64,000 nucleotides of DNA from Escallonia rubra (lineage: Eukaryota; Streptophyta; Magnoliopsida; Escalloniales; Escalloniaceae), in NCBI GenBank assembly GCA_033065855.1, contig JAVXUO010001056.1, positions 222,013 through 286,012 of the forward strand. Direction: 5' to 3'. The notes under the pieces are model-generated. The model did no database searches and was not told the origin of the DNA. It was given only the letters and a program-made list of their open reading frames with translations. How positions within the stretch are numbered: the stretch's first letter is position 1; each line of letters starts with the position of its first letter. The translations under genes were made by a program, and so were the position numbers. Shown piece by piece: positions 1 to 10,350 of the stretch.

Positions 1-695
1 GTCAACATTGTGGAACATAATTTTCCAACGCATCAAACCGGTCAGCGCCCGCGCGGCCAAGACACGAGTTTTTCTTGCTTCACGCGCTTCGTGCGCGACT
101 TAGACATTTTATTTCGCGTTGACGTCACTAACGCTAGTGCGATCGTCACACCGAGACCACCCGAGCACCTTTTCACCAAAAATGTCGACCAACGGTGTAA
201 CCTGACCAACGGGGTCAAAGGGCAAAGGCCTTGGTCAACCCCATGGGGTCGGCCTCGGCCTCCCACAAGGCCATGGGGTCGGCCCTCGATCCGGGTTGGC
301 CTTGGCCTTCCTCCCCCGGTTCTTCACTTTTCGCGCAAAGTCCTTTTCGCACTTTTTTCACTTCGTATGCTTCGTACGTAACCTTGGCACCTTTTTCCTC
401 ACATGGGTACGATTCACGTCGACACGCTCGTTGTAACGCAACTTTCGGATTTGCCATTGCTCATCAAAACACCTACCGTCGGCATGCCCGAGTTCACCAA
501 AGGGGGGAGTGGCCTTGGCCTCCCTCATGGGAGTTGGCCATTGGCCTTGGCCACCCCCTAGGGTCAGCCTCGGCCTCCCCAGGGGTGGTGGCCTTGGCCT
601 TCCCCCCAATGTTTGGCCTATGGCCTCCCCTCCCGCGCGCACTTGTATTTTCGAGTTTTTGCACCTCCGCGATGTTTACGGACGTTCGTACATCA

Positions 696-770
696 ACCTC
701 GCGACGTCCATCGTGCATCGACCTCGCGACGTCCGTCGTCTATCAACCTCGTAACGTCCGTCGTCTGTGA
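696..770. repeat. 25-bp minisatellite, 3 copies
   Basis: Three consecutive 25-base units start at 696, 721 and 746 with acctcg, each carrying a cgtc/gtcc core. The copies differ at a few positions. Confidence 0.8.
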
Positions 771-962
771 CCGCACACTTCTCCTGCGATGCCCATCGCT
801 CAAAGTCTTGCACTACCGTTGAATGACCCGTCGCCGACGACCGCATACCATCACTCCCGACTTTGTCATTACTACATGTTGCATTCATTATCTTATTATG
901 ACAGGTACACTCAGCTCACATCCCATCTTTGGGACACCCGACGCCCGCCCGTGCGCCGTCTT

Positions 963-1226
963 CGCGACGTTCGTCGCTGCGCCCGGGCGCTATCCTCATG
1001 ATACGTGCCCCGACACCAAGTATTGCTCCGCGACGTTCGTCGCCGCGCCTGCGCGTCATTCTCATGATACGTGCCCCGACACCAAGTATTGCTCTGCGAC
1101 ATTCGTCGTCGCGCCCGTGCGACATCCTCATGATACGTGTCCCGGCACCAAGTATTGCTCCACGACGTTTGTCGTCGCGCCACTTTCATAACATGTGCTC
1201 CAGAACCAAGTGTTGTCTCGTGCTGT
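963..1226. repeat. 66-bp minisatellite, 4 copies
   Basis: Units begin near 963, 1029, 1095 and 1161 with a gcgacgttcgtcg-like motif and contain tcatgatacgtg and caccaagtattgctc. The period of 66 is a multiple of three, so it keeps frames open on both strands and yields 22-residue repeats in translation; this does not indicate a gene. The fourth unit is degenerate. Confidence 0.85.
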
Positions 1227-1267
1227 AGGCACCGCGCCCATGCGCCACAATCATGTTACATGCTTCC

Positions 1268-1552
1268 GGGATGGGCTCACAACCTTATAGCCATTGCCGT
1301 CTCAATCACAGGGGGCTCCGGCCCTCGTATCGGGATGGGCTCACAACCTTATAGCCATCACCGTCACAATCACGAGGGGCTCCTGCACGAGGACCCCTCG
1401 GAGCGGGATGGGCTCACAACCTTAAAGCCATCACAGTCACAATCACGGGGGGCTCCGGCACGAGGACCCCTCGCAGCGGGATGGACTCACAACCTTAAAG
1501 CCATCGCCATCACAATCACGGGGGGCTCCAGCACGAGGACCCCTTGTAGCGG
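1268..1552. repeat. 64/73-bp minisatellite, 4 copies
   Basis: Copies start with gggatgg[ga]ctcacaacc at 1268, 1332, 1405 and 1478. The first unit is 64 bases and the next three are 73. Each unit ends in a gaggacccct block. Confidence 0.85.
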
Positions 1553-1976
1553 ACTCTGAGCACTGAGCTGCGAGCATGTCCACTCATGTTACTGTTGATC
1601 GTCGACACCATTAGGGCAATGACCCACGGGTCACTCCGGGACGGGAGCAGGTCCTCGGAGGGCATCGCGCCTAGTCTGCCTGGTAGTTGGCTACAGGGGC
1701 AACCCTCACCGCTGTCAGGTTCTCTGCGCATCTCTTGACGCACCTCGTGGGATTCAGTAAAGGCTTGGACCGATGGCTGGAGTAACGGGCTTACTCTGAT
1801 CATGCTACCGCGGTGTGGTCAGTCTTCTCAGACAGGCAGAGCGACGCTGTGTGGGGCAGGCAACGCGAATTTAGGAACCGGCAGTTCAACAGAGAACCGA
1901 TATTTTGGGACCCCCTGGTGACGTGTCACTCCCAGAGGACGACATGTGGCACTTATGACATAAGCACACCGTTGCC

Positions 1977-1984
1977 TATAAATA
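1977..1984 (+). promoter_or_regulatory. TATA box of the LTR-like region
   Basis: TATAAATA lies in a gcctataaatag context and is followed about 30 bases later by an A-rich then pyrimidine-rich leader, as in plant LTR promoters. No downstream gag is visible. Confidence 0.4.
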
Positions 1985-2545
1985 GTGGACTTTACAACTA
2001 AAGAACGGACTTCTTTTTCATTCTCACAAAAATCACTTTCTCACTCTAGAATTTGGGAGCTCTTGAATTCTAGTGAGAGAAAGACAAATTGGACATAACT
2101 TCGGATCGTAACATTGGACCCCGACTCGGACCCTGACTTGGACTGTCGACTGTCGGCCCTGTTCGTCTCAACCTTGCCTTCGCAGCACTGCCACTCCTCA
2201 CGGCCTGTCTGGAAAGCCTTGCTCTCTGCCCTTATTCCACCCTCACTGTCTCTTACTTTGCATACTTGGAAGCTGACTCGGACTGCAGTCTTTGTGGCAC
2301 CTTCACGTAGGTACAAACTCACTTTCCTTGGCATCAAAGAGTATTTGGAAGCATGTTTAAAATTTAAATTACTCTAATGATCATTGTTAATCTTTTAAAG
2401 ATTAAAGTAAAATAGTTACAAAAAATAAAATAAACGGTACAACTGAAAGTTCGAAAGTATTTCAGTGTAAAAGTCCTATCCCTTATTCCCTTAATAATAT
2501 AGACGTCGATGATTTCCATTTTCTGGTTAAGATATAAGAACCAAT

Positions 2546-3147
2546 GGATCATCCACGCGAAGCCGTGAGTGCAAAGTTCCACTTTGCTTTTTGGTCGTGC
2601 AACACATTCTTGATGAAGCTTTGCAGAGGAAGAGTGACATTACAAGGGCATAATGCAGAAGAAATAATGCCATGGGGGCCTCCATGAATCCAATATTATA
2701 CAGTAGAAAGCTAACAGGGTTTCAAGTTTCAATTCCCACCTAGTTGAGGTCAACTTGATAAAGCTCTGTAACTCTAAATGGCTCAAAAGGTTGGAAGATG
2801 ATACGGGGTCCGCCGCTCTCTCTTTTCTGGCACAGCCCAATCACAAGGCCTTAGGACATGATATTAGCATAATGGCTTTGGCAAAACATATACGGAATGT
2901 TGTGATACTAACTGATTCATATTTTTTGATACCTCAGCTCGCCGAGGCGATTGATATTCTCGATACAGTGATACCGATCATGTCTGACTTTTATTCTATG
3001 ATGTCGGACTATCACTTTTTTTGTGTAGATAAAGCAGTCGTGGATCACCTGAAGGAGGCTATTTTCCTATTTAAATTTTGCTTTAATTTTACTGCACGGA
3101 CAAGGGTGTATCGGGGCTGGGAGCGAGGGTATTCGGCAAAAGTATGA
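2546..3147 (+). pseudogene. RNase H-like (RVT_3) relic, unit 1
   Basis: A degenerate reading frame matches the plant RNase H-like domain of non-LTR retroelements. A helix like ALAKHIRNVVILTDS is followed by a hydrophobic LxQLAEA segment and a C-terminal stretch containing YHFF. The aspartate after the strand is kept, but the first catalytic region is not recognisable and no ATG is in a sensible place. A 162-bp insertion at 2672-2833 splits it relative to the copies at 15496-15939 and 43605-44048. It is probably a dead retroelement fragment carried along by the segmental duplication. Confidence 0.55.
2672..2833. other. 162-bp insertion private to unit 1
   Basis: Unit 2 and unit 3 read gaagaaataatgcc directly into agcccaatc. 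Unit 1 has 162 extra bases between these points. No terminal inverted repeats or target duplication are evident, so its origin is unknown. Confidence 0.7.
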
Positions 3148-3658
3148 AAATGCCTGTTGTACTGTGTTACAACCCTGTTGCCAATGTGAATAGGTAAAAA
3201 GTTATAGACATATCATGACCTTTCTGAAGTAATGGTACTGTGATATAAGATACAATGTAAACATCACCCTTTTATTTAAATGTTCTTCTCTTGTTACCAA
3301 AAAGAAAAAGGTAATGAAGAAGCAGGCAGGATGTGCTCAATCCATCTTAGCAGCACTATCTATTTTGGCATAAATCCTCGTAATTAGTTGTCGCTGAAGA
3401 AAAACAGTGGCACTAAAAGATATCATTGCAAACAATGATATCAAACTGGGCTTGGTCAGAATCTTGGACAGAGTTTAGGCTTGCTATCGGTCCAATTGTA
3501 ACTGCAAATATATAAATCCAATCAATTGTTGGTTACAACTAGAACTATTTAAAGAGAAAGCGATACTTATCCGTCCTAAAATAAATATCGGAAATGTATT
3601 TTTTCCGTTCCACAATAATTGTTGTGAACATTTAATAATTAGTGAACACTAATTATAA

Positions 3659-4645
3659 TTTTGTTTTGTTTTGGTAATAGGTCCTTTTATTACCTTGAAA
3701 GCCCAATATATAAGTTTTCTATTTTGTACATTCTTTCTCAACAAATGAATACAATGAAACAAAATCAATTTTGTAGAATTGTAATAGGAATTTTCCAGTT
3801 GGAGCAGAGTTGTTGGTTATCCATTGATGGTATCATCTTTTTCCAACTCAGAACCCTGTAGAGGATCCAATACTCAATTTCAGCAATAATTCCATCAACT
3901 TCCTTTTGTTAGTTTGCAAATATCTTTTGATTCCTTTTTGCTAGATTGCATAGACTGTTGCAGCCATCACTAACTTGCTCAAGGAAGCTCTGAAACTCCT
4001 ACCTCTGAACTTCTTGGTGGCATAGTGAAGAAACTATGACCATTGATGAAATGCAACTCTGATTCCCAGTTTATTCAATACCTTATCCCATATCTCTTTA
4101 ACAATTGGACATGCCATAAACAAATGCTCTTGTGTCTCTTGCTGCTGTAGACAGTAACATCATGTATCTTCAACCACCACATTCCATGCTTTTAACTTGT
4201 CCCTTGTTCTCAGTTTCTGTTTGCATAGCATCCATAATATGCATGCACATTTGGATATATGTCCAAGGAACCACACTATTTTCCACCATGTAGGTTGTTC
4301 TTTGCAAGTTCTTATAGCATTCCAAGCAGACTTTATACTGAACTTACCATTCCCTTGGTGAATTCAAACTACTTGATCTTCTTCAGTTGCATTAACAGAA
4401 ATATGAGTAGGTAATTGATCATGCAATGCTCTGAGTTGTTGAGATCTTCTAGGAATGTTCCATTCATTGCTCAACCAAACATCCTTTACCTTTATATCCA
4501 CAGGAATAGCTGCATCATATATTACTCTATGTCCAAATTGATGCACAATAGGACCTTTAGGAAGCCAGTTATCAAGCCAGAACCAAGTAGCCCCACCATT
4601 GCCAACCTTATATTTGATAGCACATGTTGCTACATACTTCTTAAC
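3659..4645 (-). pseudogene. LINE 3' fragment with zinc-binding RT (zf-RVT) domain
   Basis: Read on the minus strand, 4640-4000 encodes the C-terminal part of a plant L1-type reverse transcriptase. It begins with the motif VGNGGATWFWLDNWLP, followed by DVWLSNEWNIPRR and a tryptophan-rich stretch. Near 4150 comes the zinc-binding signature C-x-C, ET..HLF..C. One in-frame TGA sits just before the CYC motif and several frames are broken, so it is a dead fragment. It replaces sequence still present at about 23488-23790 in unit 2, so it was acquired by unit 1 only. Confidence 0.75.
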
Positions 4646-4721
4646 TTAGTGAAAAAGGCCAAAATAATAGTAGCATATTGATCGTGATGATGACAACAAG
4701 AAATAAGTAAACAAAAAAAAA

Positions 4722-5600
4722 TGGCTTAGACGGTCGATGATGGGGGAAGGAAGGAACAGTTCAGTTGATTGAGCCACTTGGAAGAAATCCTAGTGTCTTC
4801 TTATGGCTCACTATCCCACATACATGGCCGGCGGTCAAGTTCGCTAGACTTCTGACTCAGGTTCACTTCAGAAGGCCAGAGAAATGAGTCCACGATAATC
4901 TACAAGGATGTCCTTATTCTCAATAAGTGCTTTGGAAGAGATCACAGCCAGCGTGAACGACGAGATTATTTACAACTTAGAGTTGGAGTACGGTTCTGGC
5001 GGAAACCTAGTTGATTTTATTAAAACAATCAGCCGGAACCACCGGATTGCCTGAATCTGAAGGCTTGTGTACTAGTGTGTATACTCATGACTGTGGCTAT
5101 GTTCACCGTGACCTAAAGCCTGAAAATGTCATTGCTGCCCCAAGTAGTAGTACTACTGCTGGAAGTGGTACAACTGAAGAATTTTTGGTGAAGATTGATT
5201 CGGCAAAGAAGGTTAAGACCCTTAAGAAGAGGAGGCTATTGAATCCTTATAACTTGAGAGGGAATTATAGGTATTTGTCACCGGAAGCTGTACGTGGCTT
5301 GCAGTATTAAAGGGCTTCCTTTGATGTTTGCGCTCTTGGCTGTATTATAGTTGTGATTAAGTGGAAAATCTGTGTGGCATGTGAAAAGAGATTATGAGGT
5401 TGATGATATATTCTACGAGATGGGTAAAGGGTGTTTATGTTAACATTTTCAGAACAATTATGTGAAGAGAGTTATCAAGTACCCCCTTCCCCCCTTAACA
5501 GAGAAAATTACCCCCTAAGGTGCATGCCAACACTCATAACATGCTTTGCTAGAAAGGTTTTGACAATAATTGAACTGCTTAATTATGAGGAGCAAAATGA
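4722..5600 (+). pseudogene. K1 protein kinase relic, unit 1 (MAPKKK-like)
   Basis: This aligns in order with the intact kinase at 57346-58641. WLRRSMMGEG at 4722 corresponds to the glycine loop. SGSLQKAREM matches the helix C region, then a frameshift leads to NLELEYGSGGNLVDFIK (hinge). HDCGYVHRDLKPEN is the catalytic loop with an intact HRD. KIDSAKK stands where the DFG segment should be, YLSPEAV is the P+1 loop and ALGCI the helix F region. In-frame stops after the glycine loop and after GLQY, plus the frameshift, rule out a full kinase. The end is blurred; TCFARK at about 5540 matches the CFVRK of the parent. Confidence 0.8.
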
Positions 5601-7577
5601 GATTAGTAGAGGACCAAATCTGGATGAGCTTGAGCCCATGATCACCCACGAGGCAGGAGAATGTCAAAGAGGAAATTCCTGGCAAATGGGTCATGTCGGG
5701 GTCCTAATTCTGGTATATATTCCCTTATCCACATATTAAGAATTGACATTTGGCAAAGAAAGGCCAAAAGATTGAGATAAGAATTCTATCGAATTTGATC
5801 GATCTCATGTTATCGCTACCTATATATAGAAGTCTCTCGCAGCAGTGGATTTTAGCAATGTAGTCGAGAACGAAATAAGAGGAAGAGAGACCTTGTATGA
5901 GGATAAAGAGTCATGTTGAGGAACCAAGGATGATTTGCCTAAATCCACCAAACGTATTTTGCATATGGCTAGCCCTAGAGCATAAACACCTTTCAACTTT
6001 CAAGTGGCTTCTAGGCTTGTCATCCTTGCTTACCTGAATGGCTCTTGTCCTTCATGCTAGGTCTTCTCTTCCATGCATGGCTGAAACAAGATGCTTCTAG
6101 GCTTGTATTTTATCTTCTTCATCGTGTGACATCGTTCCTTATATATGAAATAATATTAGGACCTCACAAGAAGTACTTAAGTCGGAGGCACTAAACTTGT
6201 TTGAGGCTAGTTTTTGTTCTAACTGAGTGAGGGTTTATTTTCAGTCTATTCACTATGCATTGATGATGTTATACTGATCATAGTTTTTAGCTAATTTGTA
6301 AATTTCTTTGAATGGATTCGCATATTATAACCGACCTTTGGGCAATCAAATCGTTCACATTAGTATGAGGGTATAAGCGCTAAGGGTAATTTTTATCTTT
6401 TAAGTATATATGAGCTATATATGCAGGAGAAGTAATATTGAAGGTGCTAATTGTCAAAATTGAACATGAGATGATCGACTAAGAGCAATGATCCGGGAAG
6501 GTTACTGAAAAAACGCAAGAGCCAACCCAAATGAAGGTATAAGTCTCAAAGCCCTCTGCCTTGATTTGCTTAGAGAGTAGAAATAGATTCTTGAAATCTT
6601 CAAGAATGAAGATTCATCTGCGAGTAAGAGACTCCAACCGCAGATGACTGTTTTCAATCTGGAGAATACAGGATTTATGCAATTTACAATGTATTTATGC
6701 AATCAATTCAGAGCTGCCAGCTGCTTCTTCTCTCTTCACTCACCATATCTAGTCATAGCATTAAGGAGGAGCAATAGAGCATTCCCCTAGGGGGAAGCTT
6801 CAAAGAAGGAAAAACATTCAAATTTAGACCAAGTACACGTTATTGGGTTAAATTAGTCTGCAGCCTTGAATGCCATCTACATTGCAATAGTTAGATAATT
6901 AGTATTTCTCTAAAGAAAGATTTTTGAGAGATAAGAGAGACAACGTGCGGTGACTGTCAGATGGGATTCGGCGGGAGATTTATGCCGAAGTTAGAATACA
7001 TGTACAAGAGAGAGGAGAACTCAAGAGAGTATAAGAGTTTGAGTCTTGGTATTTACAATGACGAGAGGAGGCTACCTTCCGATCCCCTCTTAGCCTCTTA
7101 GGGTTTTGTTGGTGTGAGTATCTATAACGAGGAAGGCTACCTTCGTCTCTTGAGGGTATTTGGTGAGGGCGAAGAAGCTACCTTCTCCTCTTAGGTTTTC
7201 ATCACCTATTTGGTCGCTACGATATTGGAAGGGTACATCAATGTTAATTTAGTCATAACCAAAACAAAGTCCCCCCCAAAGTCTCTCATTTAGAATTCTA
7301 CATCATTCATTACGCATACGGAAGGTCCTAGAATATGTACAGTACACCAAATGAAAATAGTGTTTAATACTAGAGCAAGAGAGAATTGCAATGATGAATA
7401 TCACGAGTCCTGCTTACGCAGGAATGCCTAAATGTACTAGAGAGACAATAAATGACAGGTAGAGTTATTGCGTTTCTCTAAAAACTTACCATAAGATCTG
7501 ATAACGATAACATGTAGAGTTGTCATGTTTCTTTAAAAACTAAAGCTATTAAAGATGAATTAAACTACGTCTATTAT

Positions 7578-7589
7578 GCTTTGATACCA
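7578..7589 (-). other. Relic tRNA-Met primer binding site
   Basis: On the minus strand the 12-mer TGGTATCAAAGC resembles the initiator tRNA-Met primer site of plant LTR retrotransposons, and the base pair preceding it is CA, as at an LTR end. The same motif recurs at 26135-26146 and 46572-46583, so the relic predates the segmental duplication. No matching LTR pair was found. Confidence 0.3.
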
Positions 7590-8334
7590 TGATTGCTAAA
7601 CATTTATTGTGTAGACTTAGTGCATGGTTGGGAAAGAGTACTTAAGGTGTTCATCTTTCGCAGTTGGGTTTCAAGAAAAAACCAAAACAACAATATGCAG
7701 CACTTTATAACGTTACTTATATTTCTTTTGCTGATTTCAACGTCCATTAGTTAGTTGCAGTACAACTACATATGACCTAGCCAGTTTTGCTTTGACTTCT
7801 GAGTTTGAACCATATGTGAGGTTTGGAGCAGATATCTGCTGCTGCCAATGAACGCCAATAATAGAGCTTTTAGCAACAAAAAAAACTTGATATTCGTCGT
7901 TATCGAACCAGAAACTTTGTCGCTGAAAACTCATCAACAAGAAAAAACTGTGCTAGTCCAAAAAACCTAAATTAATCAAGGTGTAGCTGTCGTTAGTAGT
8001 AGTCTAGTAGAGGTGTTTCTTTATGAGGGACGAGCGTATTATTTTCCTATTTAAATTTCTTTTTAGCGCACTATTTGGAACTTCATGCTGAGTTAATTCC
8101 AGAATTTGATGGAATCAGCCAGATTTATGTGAAATTCGATCAAATTCTATGTCAAGATACCAAGCAAAGGTAATCCTTTTCTTTGTGTGTGCAATCCTAT
8201 TTATGAACATACCACAAGAGCTATACGTGATTTCACTAAATTAAAATTTTTTCTATTAGTAACGTTATCATAAAGTCCTACAGCTAATTTACAGTATTCA
8301 TACTTGACGTTGGGCTTGAAGTTTATTATTTTAT

Positions 8335-8800
8335 GGGTCTAAGCTAGTTCAATTGGTAAATATTTTTGCTATCATAATTCGTACCACATTCGTATTGCCG
8401 GAAAAGCCAAAGGGTTTATAACAAGTCAGATTTTACTTCAATTACTTGAAATGCACTTGGATAACATACTTTTTGGATTGGGTATGGCTCTGACTATTCT
8501 CAGAGCCCCTCAATTAGTTAATGATAGACATATTTTAGCCGATGGTCGGATAGTAGTTATACCAAGTTATTGTTACAAATCCCGAGATACAATTACGGCA
8601 AGGGATGAACAAAAATCTAGAACTATGGTTCAAAATTCTCTCCATTCATTCCTTCATGAGGAATTGCCGTTGCAATATAAAGGATTAGTCCGATGGATCT
8701 TGAATGGGTTTCCGCTATGCCTAGGGTTTGGTGCCTCGTGAGGTTGGGGCTCTACTAGAAAATATTTAGTTTATCAATGATGGATGTGACATGGTGTAAG
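8335..8800 (+). other. Possible tRNA-derived SINE, split by plastid DNA
   Basis: GGGTCTAAG starts a segment in which TAGTTCAATTGG (8345-8356) fits the pol III A-box consensus TRGYNNARNNGG. The equivalent in units 2 and 3 (from about 26885 and 47237) continues into a GATCTTGAAATGG stretch at B-box distance, but the B-box fit is poor. In unit 1 a plastid fragment (8387-8690) lies between the two halves. The SINE call is tentative. Confidence 0.3.
8387..8690 (+). pseudogene. rps4: Nuclear plastid DNA insertion (NUPT): rps4 fragment
   Basis: The frame starting ATT at 8388 reads IRIAGKAKG, then [55 protein letters not shown] and QYKGLV. This is the middle to C-terminal part of chloroplast ribosomal protein S4, including the S4 RNA-binding domain. 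Many substitutions and a short deletion after HEELP show it is an old copy. Units 2 and 3 lack it and read straight from cgtac into cgatggatc, so the insertion is confined to unit 1. It lacks both ends of the gene and cannot be functional. Confidence 0.88.
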
Positions 8801-9487
8801 AATGAGATCCGATAAGATGAACGAATTCAAATTTTTTTTTCTTTTGGTGCTTTAAGAATGGTGCATGAGCACTACATTTGCATCCCTAGTGTGCTGTGTG
8901 TGCCACGAGCATCTGCTCCCACTCTTACTTGACTGGACCAGCTTGTCGGCTTAAACATTAGATTCCCGCCAAATAGACATTAGTTTTGCAGTCCCGTTCG
9001 TTCTCAAGCAAGTTCCTTATTCGGAGAATCAGGTTCCTATCCGGATCCACGAGAGAGTTGTTTGTAATGGCTTCGATTGGCTCTAAGGCGTCGGTCCTAA
9101 TGGCTTCGATTGGCTCTAAGGCGTCGGTCTTAAATCACTTTTGAGCTCCTTATCCCAAGAAATCTACAGAATTATGGCGGGGAGGCGAATGAATTCTTAG
9201 ATGATAAAGAGTCAATGTTTTATTATTCTTGTCTCATCCATTCACTGCACTATGTCGTGAATGTCTCCCGAGTGACATGGGGATAAACAAAGAACAATAA
9301 GATTTGTAATTAATTTTTTCCTCTTTTTCTCCGATAATCAAGTGATCACGTACGAGTCGCGCAAGGATTAAACAAAATTTTGCCCAGCACCGACCTAAAA
9401 CTTTGAGCAAAACTAGTCCTCGTCTTACCTTACTTTCTAAAACCCTTACGCCGGCTTCTAGAGGATCCCTGATCCCGTCTACCAATC

Positions 9488-9495
9488 TATATATA
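9488..9495 (+). promoter_or_regulatory. TATA box of K2, unit 1
   Basis: TATATATA in a caatctatatatacgcgaac context lies about 70 bases before the ATG at 9564. The same box precedes K2 in units 2 and 3, so the core promoter survived duplication. Confidence 0.55.
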
Positions 9496-9563
9496 CGCGA
9501 ACTTTCCACAAATCTTGATCTGTGAACGTAACCGTAAAGCAAAACGTTTACGAGGAAACAGCT

Positions 9564-9869
9564 ATGGCAATGCCAAAGAGGAAGCGTGAACAAGAAGGCG
9601 GCTTCTATGGCCATGGAAGGACATGGTTTAGAGGAGAGATGATCAGGCCAGAAAGCTCTGGGTCGGTTTTTCTAGCCACTTTGAAGAGACCCAGCAGTAC
9701 CAACCTCCCAACCTTCATGGAGGTCAAGTCTTCAAAACTCTCTGCTTCGGGTTCGCTACGGGCGAGAAAGAGATTCATTTATGAGGCTGATGTTAAGAGA
9801 ATCCCATCCTTTTCTGATGACAACTGCAGGGCATTGGGCAGAGTGAAAGGGAAGAAGGGCTTTGATTAG
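9564..9869 (+). CDS. K2 remnant: in-frame deleted pseudokinase, about 101 aa, unit 1
   Basis: The start is placed at the ATG of gctATGGCAATG, equivalent to the first ATG of unit 3 K2; the frame extends upstream only from a GTG. The first about 70 residues match the N-lobe of K2: the basic PKRKRE segment, GHGRTWFRGEM, the degraded glycine loop ESSGSVFLATL and MEVKSS. After that the frame jumps directly to the last about 30 residues (FIYEADVKRIPSFSDDN to KGKKGFD). About 870 bases of kinase core were lost, yet the frame stayed open. TATA box and 3' flank are retained. It could encode a small protein with the two K2 ends, or be a decayed gene that kept frame by chance. Confidence 0.45.
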   Translation: MAMPKRKREQEGGFYGHGRTWFRGEMIRPESSGSVFLATLKRPSSTNLPTFMEVKSSKLSASGSLRARKRFIYEADVKRIPSFSDDNCRALGRVKGKKGFD

Positions 9870-10311
9870 AACTAACAGCAGCTAGCTCAGTTTGTGAGGT
9901 GAGGGGAGGACGTATAATCAGGTTTCAAGTGTCTGCAAAAAGCAACCATAATACTGATGGAATAGTGAGAAGGGGAACAGATAGATTTGATACGGCATTT
10001 GCATTTATGTCATTTTTATTTTTCTTGGACAGTTATTTGCAATTTATACAAAGCTATATACATTTATTCATTTCTGATGTATTCTTTATTCCTAATCTAG
10101 CCAGACTCAAGCCCATACATATATGCGAAAGTTAAAAATTGTGTACTCGCTCCTAAGGACCAAACAGATATGCCCCTGTCCAGTGTCCACCATAATCATA
10201 AAGACATAAACATGATGCCAATGGAAGAAAATGAACTAAAGTTGACTTATAGCAAAACTTTTTTATTTTTTCTGGCGGCCGATTGGAGTGGAAGTTACTT
10301 TTGATAGAGTG

Positions 10312-10350
10312 TGCCATGGAAGGATATGGTTTAGAGGGAGGATGCAAATG
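10312..10350 (+). pseudogene. Small K2 N-terminal fragment
   Basis: The bases ccatggaaggatatggttta (starting about 10314) followed by gagggaggatg resemble the K2 segment encoding HGRTWFRGEM. It abuts the 3' end of the receptor kinase and marks a rearranged junction between units 1 and 2. Confidence 0.45.

Larger units (their letters stand above)
1..2351. mobile_element. GC-rich LTR-like region, probable end of a large LTR retrotransposon
   Basis: This stretch is much more GC-rich than the rest of the window and has no convincing gene. It carries degenerate ggccttggcc-type repeats (about 230-640), three minisatellites, and at 1977-1984 a TATA box followed by a purine/pyrimidine leader, as in the U3-R part of a plant LTR. 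The right edge near 2352 is where homology with the other duplication units begins. Neither a second LTR nor polyprotein lies inside the window. Calling it an LTR is inference from the TATA, the leader and the junction; overlapping ORFs here are a by-product of repeat lengths and GC content. Confidence 0.45.
2352..10245. repeat. Segmental duplication unit 1
   Basis: From atgtttaaaattt at about 2352 to about 10245 the order of landmarks matches units 2 and 3: RNase H relic, K1 kinase relic, relic tRNA-Met primer site, SINE-like segment, K2 gene and its 3' flank. Unit 1 is the most divergent copy. It carries private changes: a 162-bp insertion, a LINE fragment, a plastid DNA insertion and a large deletion in K2. 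Spans not listed separately (3150-3660, 5600-7570, 7600-8330 and 8800-9480) show homology to the other units but no recognisable gene. Confidence 0.8.

Noticed and set aside
909..1191. Long repeat-containing frames on both strands (22-residue repeats)
   Set aside because: They follow from a 66-bp minisatellite whose period is a multiple of three. Both strands are open together and no start, splice or domain supports a protein.
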